64,000 nucleotides of DNA from Xestospongia muta (taxonomy: Eukaryota; Porifera; Demospongiae; Haplosclerida; Petrosiidae). The stretch covers positions 11,504,796 through 11,568,795 of the forward strand of contig OY848918.1 in NCBI GenBank assembly GCA_963693285.1. The letters run 5' to 3'. A model generated the notes under the pieces. It worked only from the letters and a program-made list of their open reading frames with translations. It was not told the DNA's origin and did not search any database. Positions 21,701 through 29,300 of this stretch are shown piece after piece. Position 1 is the stretch's first letter, and every line of letters starts with the position of its first letter. A program made the position numbers and the translations under genes.

Positions 21701-24616
21701 TCTAGACAATCCATGTGACACAACACAATGTCCAAACATACCTGATGCTATATGTGTACCATCAAGTTGTGGTCAATGTTCAGCTCATTTCTTTAACACT
21801 TCTGGTCACAATGTCACAAGCAGTTGCAGTATGTATTAACAATTGGAAATGGCATTTTTACTCATTTATATTAGGTTCTCTTCCTCGTGCTGGTGATCCA
21901 TCAATATATTGTCCCAACAATCCTTGTGATCATCAAACCTGCTCTAATATTCCTAATGCTCAATGTGTACAAGTACTTGACAAATTTAGACAATGTCAAA
22001 TAAAGTTTATAATCAATGAAATTGATGTGACAGATCAGTGTAGTAGTAAGTTTGGAAACAGCAATAAAATTTTATATATTTGATTTTGTTGTAATTTGTA
22101 TACCTTTAAAAAGGATGGTACTATATTCATAACATATAGATCTACATCTATTGATACATCATTACATAGTAGCCACATTAACCTAACGGAACGAAAATCT
22201 AACATTTTCTCTTGCTGAATAACATTTCTTTAGATTTTTTAGATTGTTTGCCTCAAAACTCACCTACAGCTACTGTGCATTATGATGTTGATATTTTTGT
22301 TGCTATGTAGGATATCTATACTACCATTACAACGATTTAGTTAGTGTTTAGCCTTTTTAATTTTAATTGAAAATAAAAGTCATATGATCAATAATTATAT
22401 AGGTTATTTAAAACTTTTGTTATAACAGGTGGTAAGTGCAAGGACATTGAAGAGGTACAATGTCTAGACAATCCATGTGACACAGCACAATGTCCAAACA
22501 TACCTGATGCTATATGTGTACCATCAAGTTGTGGTCAATGTTCAGCTCATTTCTTTAACACTTCTGGTCACAATGTTACAAGCAATTGCAGTATGTATTA
22601 GAAATCCGAAAATGACAATTTTTACCTATTGATATTAGGTTCATGTCCTCCTGATAATCCACCAATATATTGTCTTATCAATCCTTGTGATCATCAAAAC
22701 TGTTCTAATTTTCCTGATGCTCAATGTGTACTTGACAACTGTGGACAATGTCAAGGAAAATTTATAGTCAATGAAACTGATGTCACAGATCAGTGTAGTA
22801 AGTTCTTAAACAGCAACAACAAAATTAAATATTCTGAATAATTATAATTCATATACCTTTAAACAGGATCCTGTACAGTACAAGGTGCTATATTCAAATT
22901 ATGTGGATCTACATGTGTTGATACATGTTCTAGACGAAAATTAAATTTACCAATTGTATGTTCCCCATTCTGTAAACCAGGATGTGCCTGTCCAACAGGA
23001 ATGGTAGGTCTATTTTAGTTAAAGTATAATTAAGCAATAGTAAATTATAGTATTACAAATTATTTTTTGTCATCCAAATTTTATTTGTTTATAACTATGT
23101 ACATTATAATATTATGATCACATTTTATAGACTGTTGATGAATCTAGTAACAGATGTGTGTATCCCGACCAATGTTTCTGTCCACCTTGTACTCCACTAC
23201 CTTCTAATTGTTCACGACCACTAAATGACAGTTGTGGTTGTCTTATTTGTGGAGGTAAACATTTGTCTGATAAAAATATATAGTAATAATAGTAGATGAT
23301 AAATCATATATGTATATATGTTCCTTTTTGTTATAGATTGCACTATTGAAGGTCAAGTCTATCAACAAAGTCGTACTTGTCCAAGAACATGTTCTAATCC
23401 TGATATATATTGTAGTGGGAATGTCACAGGATGTGGCTGTCCACAAGGACAACTTATTAATGAAGATATAAATCGTTGTGTCCATCCTAATGATTGTCCA
23501 AGTACAGTTACATATTAATCATGATAGCCATTGATATTTTATATCTTAATTTGTAGGAACATATCCATGTCACCAACCTCCACTTACTGGTCCATGTCTT
23601 GGTAGTTTTCAACGATATTTTTACAATAGTACCAGCCAAAAATGTGAAACATTTATTTACGGAGGTTGTAATGCCAATAATAATAATTTCTTCTCTCTAC
23701 ATGAATGTCAAGAAGAATGCTCAAGTTAGTAAAATCAAGCAAACTTTATATGCTTACATTTGTAATGATTGTAATCAATATATTACTTAAATATATAATA
23801 TGTCATAGATTGTCCTCCAACGTGCAATCATGAGTTTTGCACAATTAAAAGAGGTGCTATCTGCTCAATGTAAGTCTCATTATAGTACTAGTAACATAGT
23901 ATTTAAAATGAAATCTTTCTCTCATAAACTTTATAACATAAACACTGTATTTTCTAGACCAATGGCATCTGGTGTTGATTGTCAATCAGACAATTGTACT
24001 ATCACTAATTGCTGGGCTTGCTACTATTCCTATAATAAATTACCATTTCCTCAATTGTCTCCTTCCTGTCCTCATGAATGTGAGAACCCATTAGATGAGA
24101 TGTGTATGAAGAATTGGGGTCGTTGTGTTCAAGAGAGCTTCCTTAATGTCTACAATATGGTATGTAGCAAATGGTATTATATTGATAATGGTGTCTACAA
24201 TATGATATGTATTATATTGATAATGGTGTCTACAATATGGTATGTAGCAAATGATATTATATTAATAATGATGTCTACAATATAGTATGTATTATATTGA
24301 TAATGGTGTCTTCAATATGGTATGTATTATATTGATAATGGTGTCTATAATATGGTATGTAGCAAATGATATTATATTGATAATGGTGTCTATAATATGG
24401 TATGTAGCATATTGATAATGGTGTCTACAATATGGTAAGTATTATATTGATAATGGTGTCTACAATATGGTATGTATTATATTGATAATGGTAGTATATT
24501 AATGTTGCATGGACTATAATTAATACATACAGTTATTAGTTTTAATTATATAGACACTACCTCAAGATATTCGTTCAGAGAACTTTCATTGCTGGAACCA
24601 CAAATCCTGTGTTTGA
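8378..24616 (+). CDS. Giant modular secreted protein, gene 1 (IgGFc/Kunitz/SMB/TIL)
   Basis: About 35 exons can be joined in one frame. The order is IgGFc, Kunitz, two CGQC, IgGFc, Kunitz, one CGQC, then an array of Ser/Thr linkers, 5 SMB and 2 Gly/Ser linkers, then Kunitz, four CGQC, split TIL, second TIL, Kunitz, and a cysteine-rich tail ending TGA at 24614-24616. A poly(A) signal follows at 24794. Module borders are phase 1, except inside the first TIL (phase 0) and in the tail (phases 2 and 0). No transmembrane segment is seen, so a secreted product is inferred. I found no signal peptide directly before the first IgGFc exon, so the true 5' exons may be the stanniocalcin-like exons at 3761-4439. 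Joining of all exons into one transcript is inference, and alternative mRNAs are likely. Unequal exchange with gene 2 is evident. Confidence 0.65.
9896..10054 (+). CDS. Kunitz (BPTI) exon 1 of gene 1
   Basis: A 159-base phase 1-1 exon, donor GTAAGT. Cysteine spacing C-x8-C-x15-C-x7-C-x12-C-x3-C is exactly that of BPTI, with the FGGCDGN turn and an SGPC reactive loop. The residue after SGPC (P1) is Thr, not Lys or Arg, so trypsin is an unlikely target. The domain probably serves as a protease-inhibitor or adhesive head next to the IgGFc domain. Confidence 0.9.
10163..10535 (+). CDS. Pair of CGQC cysteine-module exons, gene 1
   Basis: Exons 10163-10327 (165 bases) and 10377-10535 (159 bases), both phase 1-1, are separated by a 49-base intron. 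Each carries an NPCDxxxC...AxCVxxxCGQC...F...VTxxC pattern with eight cysteines in the first and seven or eight in the second. I do not recall a named family for it, but similar stretches accompany Kunitz and WAP domains in marine invertebrates (memory, not checked). The two exons are variants of one module (SSCGQCSAHFF against DNCGQCQGKFI). Confidence 0.75.
10603..10668 (+). pseudogene. Relic of a TIL exon in an intron
   Basis: After an acceptor-like TTTAACAG the sequence reads like the first TIL exon at 22867 (GSCT..GTIFK, then GS.CV) but contains an in-frame TGA and soon loses similarity. The functional TIL exon follows a CGQC exon in the same way at the 3' end of the gene. This suggests that the CGQC-TIL block was once here and was cut short. 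Similar decayed pieces lie near 22105 and 32562. Confidence 0.55.
11144..12481 (+). CDS. IgGFc-binding N-terminal domain exon 2 of gene 1
   Basis: A 1338-base phase 1-1 exon, close by eye to the first copy along its whole length and with no indel. The same four cysteines and the SGHEA and WGKAFLLPP motifs are present. An extra Cys appears in the C-terminal third (GSSCYSV). Upstream intron sequence from an in-frame ATG near 11095 could be read as a hydrophobic leader (MIIFFYEIF...), so an alternative start here cannot be excluded. Confidence 0.85.
12629..12787 (+). CDS. Kunitz exon 2 of gene 1 (P1 Lys)
   Basis: A 159-base phase 1-1 exon (acceptor TATCTAG, donor GTGAGT) with the exact BPTI cysteine spacing. 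The reactive loop reads VGPCKG, so P1 is Lys, as in trypsin-type inhibitors. FIYGGCHGN and NECIDLC complete the fold. It is distinct in sequence from the Thr-P1 Kunitz type at 9896 but has the same exon form. Confidence 0.9.
12853..13008 (+). CDS. CGQC-type module, single variant (CADC), gene 1
   Basis: A 156-base phase 1-1 exon. It has the same layout as the CGQC modules but with SSDICDSSVC, NAVCYPDECADC and RYFIGNDEVTNVC, the CADC replacing CGQC. It follows the Lys-P1 Kunitz exon in all three places where that Kunitz occurs (12853, 37090, 39604), so Kunitz plus this module forms a cassette. Confidence 0.75.
13096..13166 (+). CDS. Possible alternative terminal exon, Gly/Ser-rich
   Basis: After a good acceptor (TATTTTATTCAG) the phase-1 frame joined to exon 12853-13008 reads SRYGSGSGLGYGLF and stops at TAG 13164-13166. 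The Gly/Ser start resembles the Gly/Ser linker exons at 17990 and 20652 but lacks their donor. It is either a decayed linker exon or an alternative end giving a short isoform (IgGFc-Kunitz-CGQC only). There is no clear poly(A) signal close by. Confidence 0.3.
13573..13936 (+). CDS. Ser/Thr linker exon plus SMB exon 1, gene 1
   Basis: Linker 13573-13683 (37 codons: Ser, Thr and Pro rich with the TPTPTV end) and SMB 13739-13936 (66 codons) are both phase 1-1, with a 55-base intron between them. The SMB core CYCDQHCYISNDCCND...GC matches the somatomedin-B pattern C-x-C-x3-C-x5-CC-x-D...C, and a C...CC pair precedes it. SMB domains are small disulfide knots that bind partners such as PAI-1 or integrin-linked proteins in vertebrates. 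The partner here is unknown. The exon ends with a Thr/Pro-rich tail. The linker is probably O-glycosylated. Confidence 0.85.
14496..14857 (+). CDS. Ser/Thr linker plus SMB exon 2, gene 1
   Basis: Linker 14496-14606 and SMB 14660-14857, phase 1-1. This SMB belongs to a second subtype with a basic RSRTKIC loop in place of VSPPC and with CFCHQNCH in place of CYCDQHC. The Asp in the C-x-C-D position is thus His here, a change that could alter partner binding. The subtype is repeated almost unchanged in the next two units and in four units of gene 2. Confidence 0.85.
15249..15610 (+). CDS. Ser/Thr linker plus SMB exon 3, gene 1
   Basis: Linker 15249-15359 and SMB 15413-15610. Nearly identical to the previous pair including introns; the start-to-start distance is 753 bases. 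Recent tandem duplication is the simplest reading. Splice sites are intact. Confidence 0.85.
16012..16085 (+). pseudogene. Ser/Thr linker exon lacking its 5' end and acceptor
   Basis: The 3' two thirds of a linker exon and its donor (CAAG|GTAAAC) are present. The acceptor and the first codons, present in the paralogous unit at 43138-43190, are missing: the intron runs directly into CACCTTTTCCAGCAAG. The exon can probably not be spliced in. Since all modules are phase 1-1, skipping keeps the frame and SMB 3 would join SMB 4 directly. The internal TTTTCCAG might serve as a cryptic acceptor. Confidence 0.65.
16139..16336 (+). CDS. SMB exon 4, gene 1
   Basis: A 198-base phase 1-1 exon of the RSRTKIC/CFCHQNCH subtype. 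Its tail differs (SSSYPTFLPTTTDTLG) and matches the tail of the exon at 44836 in gene 2, so this exon and the following roughly 300 bases are closer to gene 2 than to its own neighbours. This indicates exchange between the two arrays. Confidence 0.85.
17072..19675 (+). CDS. Run of linker exons without SMB, gene 1
   Basis: Five phase 1-1 linker exons: Ser/Thr 17072-17179 (108), 17828-17932 (105), Gly/Ser 17990-18046 (57; GSGVGSGIYPESGLGSDV), Ser/Thr 18912-19019 (108) and 19565-19675 (111). All have usable GT..AG sites. In gene 2 an SMB sits between the Ser/Thr and Gly/Ser exons of such a block (45782-46317), so an SMB exon seems to have been lost between 17932 and 17990. Introns of 500 to 900 bases here are paralogous to each other and hold nothing else I recognise. 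The linkers would form an extended, glycosylated stalk. Confidence 0.7.
20173..20708 (+). CDS. Ser/Thr linker, SMB exon 5 and Gly/Ser linker, gene 1
   Basis: Exons 20173-20277 (Ser/Thr, 105), 20333-20530 (SMB, 198) and 20652-20708 (Gly/Ser, 57), all phase 1-1. This SMB is the third subtype: TSLSQIC loop and CYCHQDCHISNNCC core, tail TPTFILG. The same three-exon block occurs at 45782, 47916 and 50991 in gene 2. It is the last SMB of gene 1. Confidence 0.85.
21395..21553 (+). CDS. Kunitz exon 3 of gene 1 (P1 Thr)
   Basis: A 159-base phase 1-1 exon, nearly identical to the one at 9896, with exact BPTI spacing, SGPCT loop (P1 Thr) and YGGCDGN. The preceding intron (20709-21394, 686 bases) contains decayed linker-intron sequence and nothing coding that I can see. 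Confidence 0.9.
21664..22045 (+). CDS. CGQC module pair A near the 3' end, gene 1
   Basis: Exons 21664-21828 (165) and 21875-22045 (171), phase 1-1. The second is a diverged form: CGQC is replaced by VLDKFRQC, so one Cys of the usual pattern is missing, and AGT is doubled at the donor (22042 or 22045 can end the exon; GTAAGT favours 22045). The pair is probably less constrained than its neighbour. Confidence 0.7.
22046..22428 (+). pseudogene. Intron bearing the scar of a lost IgGFc-Kunitz block
   Basis: The left part resembles the intron that follows a CGQC pair and precedes an IgGFc exon (compare 10600-10900: decayed TIL piece, GACTGTTTGCC-like block, GATATT-TT-GTAGCTA-like block). The right part, GAAAATAAAAGTCATATGATCAA onward, resembles the intron that follows a Thr-P1 Kunitz exon (compare 34493-34562). 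The IgGFc and Kunitz exons that should lie between are absent, as after an in-phase deletion. Confidence 0.5.
22429..22797 (+). CDS. CGQC module pair B near the 3' end, gene 1
   Basis: Exons 22429-22590 (162) and 22639-22797 (159), phase 1-1, with intact NPC...SSCGQC and NPC...DNCGQC cores. They are almost identical to 52612-52979 in gene 2, which has only this pair at the position. Confidence 0.8.
22867..23254 (+). CDS. Trypsin-inhibitor-like (TIL) domain split over two exons, gene 1
   Basis: Exons 22867-23003 and 23131-23254 meet at a phase-0 intron (ATG|GTAGGT). Together they give the TIL pattern: GSC, CGSTCVDTC, CSPFCKPGCACPTG, then a second part with C...C-x-C. A further CGCLICGG stretch follows, so the second exon also carries a small cysteine-rich connector. 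TIL domains occur in serine protease inhibitors and, with VWD, in mucins and FCGBP. No VWD domain is present here. Confidence 0.8.
23337..23501 (+). CDS. Second TIL domain exon, gene 1
   Basis: A 165-base phase 1-1 exon. Cysteine pattern CTIEGQVY...CPRTC...C...GCGCPQGQ...C...C fits the TIL fold, though one disulfide seems to be missing compared with the classic ten-cysteine form. The donor is GTACAG, weaker than most in the gene. Confidence 0.75.
23557..23724 (+). CDS. Kunitz exon 4 of gene 1 (P1 Leu)
   Basis: A 168-base phase 1-1 exon with BPTI spacing. The reactive loop reads TGPCLG, so P1 is Leu, which would suit chymotrypsin- or elastase-like enzymes. FIYGGCNAN and HECQEEC complete the fold. 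Donor GTTAGT is unusual but identical in gene 2. Confidence 0.85.
23809..24616 (+). CDS. Cysteine-rich C-terminus of giant protein 1
   Basis: Exons 23809-23869, 23958-24159 and 24554-24616 use phases 2 and 0, unlike the shuffled modules, and end at TGA 24614-24616. The chain has a CNHEFC segment, a DCQSDNC and CWACYY segment, then CPHECENP, CMKNWGRC and a final HCWNHKSCV. I recognise no domain family. The unshuffled phases and the near identity with gene 2 mark it as the anchored 3' end of the locus. No membrane anchor is visible. Confidence 0.75.
24160..24491 (+). repeat. 35-base minisatellite in the last intron of gene 1
   Basis: About nine or ten direct units of GTCTACAATATGGTATG plus TATTATATTGATAATG, most 35 bases and some 45 bases with an added AGCAAATG. 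The first half of the unit equals the end of the preceding exon and its donor (GTCTACAATATG|GTATGT), so the array appears to have grown from the exon-intron junction and repeats the donor site many times. Confidence 0.85.
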
Positions 24617-24793
24617 CAATAATGTATTGTCATTGCAGTGTGTTCTGAATATAATATTACAGCTATAATGTCTTTGTTTGGTCAATTGTTGTTATTATAT
24701 ACAAAGATTGCATAATATAATTTTGTGCATACACTTTGACCAGCTATATATAGATTTTATTTTAGTGTGATACTATTGTAATACTAGTACCTC

Positions 24794-24799
24794 AATAAA
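24794..24799 (+). promoter_or_regulatory. Poly(A) signal AATAAA, gene 1
   Basis: AATAAA lies 178 bases after the stop codon and is followed by a T-rich run. The same signal in the same context follows gene 2 at 54927. A further AATAAA lies near 24981. Confidence 0.6.
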
Positions 24800-25235
24800 C
24801 TTTTTTTAAAATACAAAAAATGGGAAATTGGGAGAGGAACTACTTTATACATTATATATAAACTGAAATCTTCATTGTCTGATCAAAGACAATACTGATA
24901 CCACCATTTTGTGTTAATGTACTTTCTTAATGTTAAATTTCTTTGTGTCACTTTTAATTTACACTTGTTCATGTTTATTCAATAAATAGTGTTTTGTGAT
25001 TTTAAATTATTCTGTCAACTCGGTGACTTTGAGTGCTTGTATAGCACTAAACCTCTTCCAAAACTTCAAATTTAAAGATTTTCAGGGGTCTAGATGTAAA
25101 ACTTAAGATAGAATGATGAGATTGAAGGCTCACAAGATCAAGGAGAATTGTTGATCATTATATCTGTCACAGTTGACAGAAAATGCTTAGTTGGCATTTG
25201 TTGCTGTGGTAACAACAGACTCTAGGGGCTTCAAG

Positions 25236-25908
25236 GGACTTGATCTCAGCTCTTCTGGATATTGCGTACAGTCCTTGACACAAAATTGCATCAATAATAG
25301 ATACTATTGTCACAATATATCATTGTCACATTTTAAATAAATGTTTCAATGATGTAGCTGACATCAGTTGTCATCCTGCTTCTTTTCCTACTAAAACTGA
25401 TACACTTGGAAAGACAAAATCAGATGTTCCACATTACACATGTACTTATAAGTATGTGGGACAAAACAGTGCTGTATCCAACAATGTACATTTCCACAAA
25501 CTCCAATAACAAAATTTTCATAAACTTGTAGAATTACTGACGTATGAAATAAAATCTATTTGTTTTTGCATTGTATGCTATCTAAAAGTCATTTCTCTAA
25601 TGTTTTCTTTTAAGATTAAATTTTAATTATGGTGTTCAAATTTTAGTCCAGCCAAACTTTAGTTTTGTTGTGACATATATGAATGTTTCTTCCTAAGTGT
25701 TCATGTTTAAAGTAGTAGCATATGTAGTTACTGATGTGATGTTTATGATCAGTTTATCTCATACATGATTATTAATTTTATTACCATTTAATGTACAGAC
25801 AGTATCTAAAACTCCATTCCCTTTTACATGTAGTACAAAATCTTTCAGCAAGTTTTTCATCTTCTTCAAGTGGTTCTATAGTTACTCCTACACCAAATGT
25901 TACTCTAG
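25236..25908 (+). pseudogene. Relic SMB and Ser/Thr linker exons beyond gene 1
   Basis: About 25236-25408 reads as an SMB exon (LDLSSSGYCVQS..., NCINN, then a disrupted CCND part) with a frameshift in the core and a lost donor (GGAAAG for GGTAAG). About 25799-25908 is a Ser/Thr linker with a lost codon base near its start and a GC in place of the GT donor. Both lie on the same strand as gene 1 but downstream of its poly(A) signal, so they are dead modules in the spacer. Confidence 0.7.
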
Positions 25909-26136
25909 GCAACTGAGCACTATGAATGAAATTAATAAGTTGTTCTTATTATGTTAATTTCATTTTAATTTTATTAATTACTTTATTTTTATCTATTTTA
26001 CTGGACCATCCCTATATTGGCAGTTCTGTTATCAACCTGGTTTTTTATTCATAATGATAGTAACCTCTGACCTAAATAACAACAAGTCAGCTCTAACAAC
26101 ACCTGTTCACTCTGGTAAATCTATAATTAACTACAT

Positions 26137-26378
26137 AAGTACCAATGTGTTACAGATAAAAACAATGAAATCGGCACTTCTCTAATATTAGCCACACAAT
26201 AATGCTTCTTCATCAAAAATATGGCTGTCTGCTTTTTTGTCTATATGGAGAGGACCATATAGTCAAATCTATGCAGCCACAATGGCAGATAGCCATATCT
26301 TTGATGTAGTAGCATTATTGTTTAGTTGATTTAAAGAAGTGCTGATTTTATTCTTTTTAACTGTAGCACTTCCTCTAT
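26137..26378. mobile_element. MITE with about 90-base inverted repeats
   Basis: The left arm (TTACAGATAAAAACAATG, TCGGCACTTCTC, CAATAATGCTTCTTCATC, ATATGGCTGTCTGC) is the reverse complement, with few mismatches, of the right arm ending TTTTTAACTGTAGCACTTCC. There is no ORF. A paralogous copy with the same flanks is at about 55460-55702, so this insertion is older than the spacer duplication. The family is not identified. Confidence 0.65.
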
Positions 26379-26440
26379 TTTGTAGCTAATTATAATTTAT
26401 TTTACAGAGTCAACAGGTGATAGTTATATATAATACTGAC

Positions 26441-26843
26441 CATAGTTGTAGGAAAGGGGGGCTGGGGGTTGAAGCCCCCACAATGTTAAAATCAGGGGGA
26501 TAAGCCCCCCTGGTTTGCACTCAAGACTATGTATACAGTAACCTTTTGACTAAAGTAGTTATTGTTTTAATTTGTGTACATTAACACACTTTTTTAAGCT
26601 TATGCTGACTTAAAAAATTACCTACAGAGTACTATGACGCAAGAACAACTAAACCATGTCATGTTGTTACATACACATAAGGACTGTACTGATAACATAA
26701 ACTTATTAGAAATAGCTAAAGAGTTTGTTTCCTTTAATAGCATGCGAATTAATTTTTTGGTCATTTTGATGTTTAATAATATAACGCACTAAATATAAGG
26801 TCAGCCCCCCCCAATTTAAACTTCATTCCTACCCCTCTGATGT
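26441..26843. mobile_element. 403-base insertion present only in spacer 1
   Basis: Flanked by TGAC on both sides (26437-26440 and 26844-26847); the spacer after gene 2 has the uninterrupted site near 55756. Ends are short imperfect inverted repeats (CATAGTTGTAGGAA against ACATCAGAGGGGTAGGAA in reverse). The interior has G- and C-runs that could fold (GGCTGGGGGTTGAAGCCCCC). No ORF; a small non-autonomous element is likely. Confidence 0.5.
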
Positions 26844-26908
26844 TGACTCATTGTTAGGCCACATGATAGGATGGAATAGAATACTGGCCTACAAAATTTC
26901 ATTAATGA

Positions 26909-26945
26909 TCTCTCTCTCCTTCTCTGTCTTCTCTCTCTTTCCAGT
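26909..26945 (+). repeat. CT-rich microsatellite in spacer 1
   Basis: A run of TCTCTCTCC and TTCTCTG repeats; the orthologous run in the next spacer is at 55809-55860 and is longer. Confidence 0.6.
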
Positions 26946-27046
26946 CCCCCTCTTTCTGTCTGGTAGCATTACCCAGGTTGAATAGTGCTCAAAACTTTGG
27001 AAACCAATGCAGTGATTGGACCACTGCTTCACATCTATATCCCAGC

Positions 27047-28265
27047 TAGTCTGGTCCCCAGACCTACTCGCAAGGTAAAGTAGGTCTGGTCACACGAGTT
27101 GACATTTGTGTCCCCAGTAAAGAATGTGGCACGGGTGTTGATATGCAAGTGTGAAATGTGAAATATGAATATTATCAAGTTAAAGTATGGAGATATGTCT
27201 AACTACAAACTTTGTCTCTAAAATTGATGAAGTTGCCAAAGAATTTGGATTTACTCTCAAAGAGAAACAAAAAGAAGTGATTAGTGAATTTGTTTCTGGG
27301 AATGATGTTTTCTGTTGTCTTCTAACTAGATATGGTAAGTCACTATGTTATTTCATTCTACAAAGGTTTATGATCATATTTGTAATGTTAAAGGTTATCA
27401 ATTGTATTATGTGTATCACCACTAGTTGCATTAATGATCAAAAAAAAATTATTGAGATTGGGATATCTGCTGAGTTTATATCTGAAACTCATTGTGATAT
27501 TGAAAGAGTTTGAGGCATCAAGGAAGGTACCAGCCAGTTAATGTTTATGAGCCCAGAGTCATTACTAAATAACAGGCAGTGGAGAGATAATTATACTACT
27601 AAGTCGAGTTTTCACAGATAATCTTGTTTGTATTGAATATTGATAAAGCACATTATGTTCCAAAATGGTGAGTAGTAATGGTGTCAAATCAACTTGATAA
27701 TTATTGGTGTTAATTGTTAAGGGGAAATACAGAGTTAGAGAAATTAGAAGCCTTGTTCCACCAAATTTCATTTATTCAAAAGTTGACTCAGATAATTAAT
27801 ACCATGTTTGGTTGTTTTTGGATGTTAAAAATAATTATCATAATCAATACTAACCTCATTCAGAAACAGAAGTTTTATTAGAATCTTCAATGACTCAAAT
27901 GTCTTCAGTGCATTTAAATATCTATTGAGAGTTCTCCAGGAAGATTTGCAAAAGACTTTATCAATTTTTTGGTGAATCTTCTCTGGTTCCGTTTCAAAGT
28001 TTCTTATTCCTTAGCACAACTACAACTATGGAGTATTGTTTTTGTTTTTGTGTTTTCTGCTTAGGTCAGAGCAGCAGGAGTAGCAGATTCCACGAACAGT
28101 AGCCATGCATTCAATTTCACATATACTTCAATTTTATAATATTCATATTTCACTCTAACTGTAATTGCATACCAACACCCGCGCCACATTCCTTACTGGG
28201 GGCGCAAAAGTCAACTTGTGTGACCAGCCTACTTTAGCTTGCGAGTAGGTCTGGGGACGAGACTA
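27047..28265. mobile_element. 1.2-kb DNA transposon with long inverted repeats carrying a RecQ fragment
   Basis: The ends TAGTCT(G/C)GTCCCCAGACC continue as inverted repeats of about 125 bases (27047-27175 and 28140-28265), including GTAGG, TTGAC, GGTGTTG and TGAAATATGAATATTA blocks. Imperfect 9-base flanks TATCCCAGC (27038-27046) and TGTCCTAGC (28266-28274) look like a target duplication. The spacer after gene 2 has the empty site TGTCCCAGC at 55941-55949. Long inverted repeats and a 9-base duplication suggest a Mutator-like element. No transposase is present; the interior is a decayed helicase-like reading frame, as in a gene-fragment-carrying element. Confidence 0.7.
27187..27770 (+). pseudogene. 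Decayed RecQ-like helicase fragment
   Basis: From ATG 27187 the frame reads a RecQ-type N-terminus (FTLKEKQKEVI, GNDVFCCLLTRYGKSLCY). The Walker A motif has Arg where RecQ helicases have Gly. After a stop at 27511-27513 the same frame resumes (EGTSQLMFMSPESLLNN). A frameshifted box II follows, reading DKAHYVPKW near 27650 in place of DEAH..SKW. The rest is too decayed to follow. No functional product is expected. It lies wholly inside the inverted-repeat element above. Confidence 0.75.
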
Positions 28266-28782
28266 TGTCCTAGCTTCTGGCCTGTCGAGTCATTTCACCA
28301 GCCACCTACCTATCCTAGCCCCTGTATCCAGGCATTCAGTGAAAGGAAAGAATCCCTGGTAACTACTGCCTGCACTATTGCATAATTTTTGTAATTTACG
28401 CAATATAATGACATCATAATTACAATAGGAAATGACAAATCAATTGTCCAGTTTATACTACTAATGTTTTATTTACTACACGAATTTAAACATGGCTTCA
28501 AACAGTCAAGTTTGTCATAGAGGTGTAGTGCACACAAAAAAACAATACTCTTGTTCAGTATCATTGAGTGTGCTTCGCAAATAGCTTGTGTGATTCCTCA
28601 TTAATAATATCATAACTCATAAAAATGGCATCTCTCAAAGAAGCTACTTACAAGCTCTGTATAAATCATTACTTTTATTGTTAAAAGTGCTCAAAATAAG
28701 ACTTCTAAAATCAGTTACTTCATATGAAAACATACTTTTCTGTGGTAAAATATTCTTTAAAAGCCTTCTACTTTTATAGTTA

Positions 28783-29300
28783 TCAGAGTGTAGACGACAG
28801 AAGAGGAATACAGAACATACCATTACTACATAGGAAGTACTACCACTTGTGTGATTCTAATTGATACCTGATGTAGTAAATTGTGGTCTGATAAATTATA
28901 TAGTTAGACAAAAGATTTTTAACAGATGCATGACATGTTACCAAATGTTATTACTATGGAGTTATATTAGAACAGACCTGCTAACCACATGCAAGCCCTT
29001 TTTGAGACATCAAAAGTATTGAACTACAAGAAAAGTGAATTCCATAGTAATTATAGTAATCATAACAGCATATGTTGTTGAAACTTTCCAATGATAGTTG
29101 CACTTTGTACTTTTGTAGTCATGCAAGTGACCATTAATTGGTTAAACCAGCCAGACTATAACAACAGTTTATGGTATTAGTGATCAATAATGAACAATGT
29201 TTAAATCATACATATAATGTACATAATATAATAACATCTTACATATACATTTTATACTCTACAATGATTAGATATGTTCATACATTACATACTATATACA
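28783..29300. repeat. Inter-unit spacer repeat, unit 2 copy
   Basis: Single copy of the repeat seen twice at 965-1990 and once at 56463-57000. It shares the same ordered blocks (GGAAGTACTACCAC, GATGCATGACATG, CAACAGTTTATGGTA and TATACTCTACAATGATTAG). Sequence from 29300 to 29880 is AT-rich spacer, also paralogous to 57340-57760, with no gene seen. Confidence 0.7.

Noticed and set aside
23243..23485. Minus-strand frames over the TIL exons (also 53345-53758)
   Set aside because: They oppose exons that are conserved in two genes with matching splice sites and cysteine patterns.
24160..24491. CRISPR-like regular repeats
   Set aside because: Units are contiguous tandem repeats without unique spacers and lie in a eukaryotic intron.
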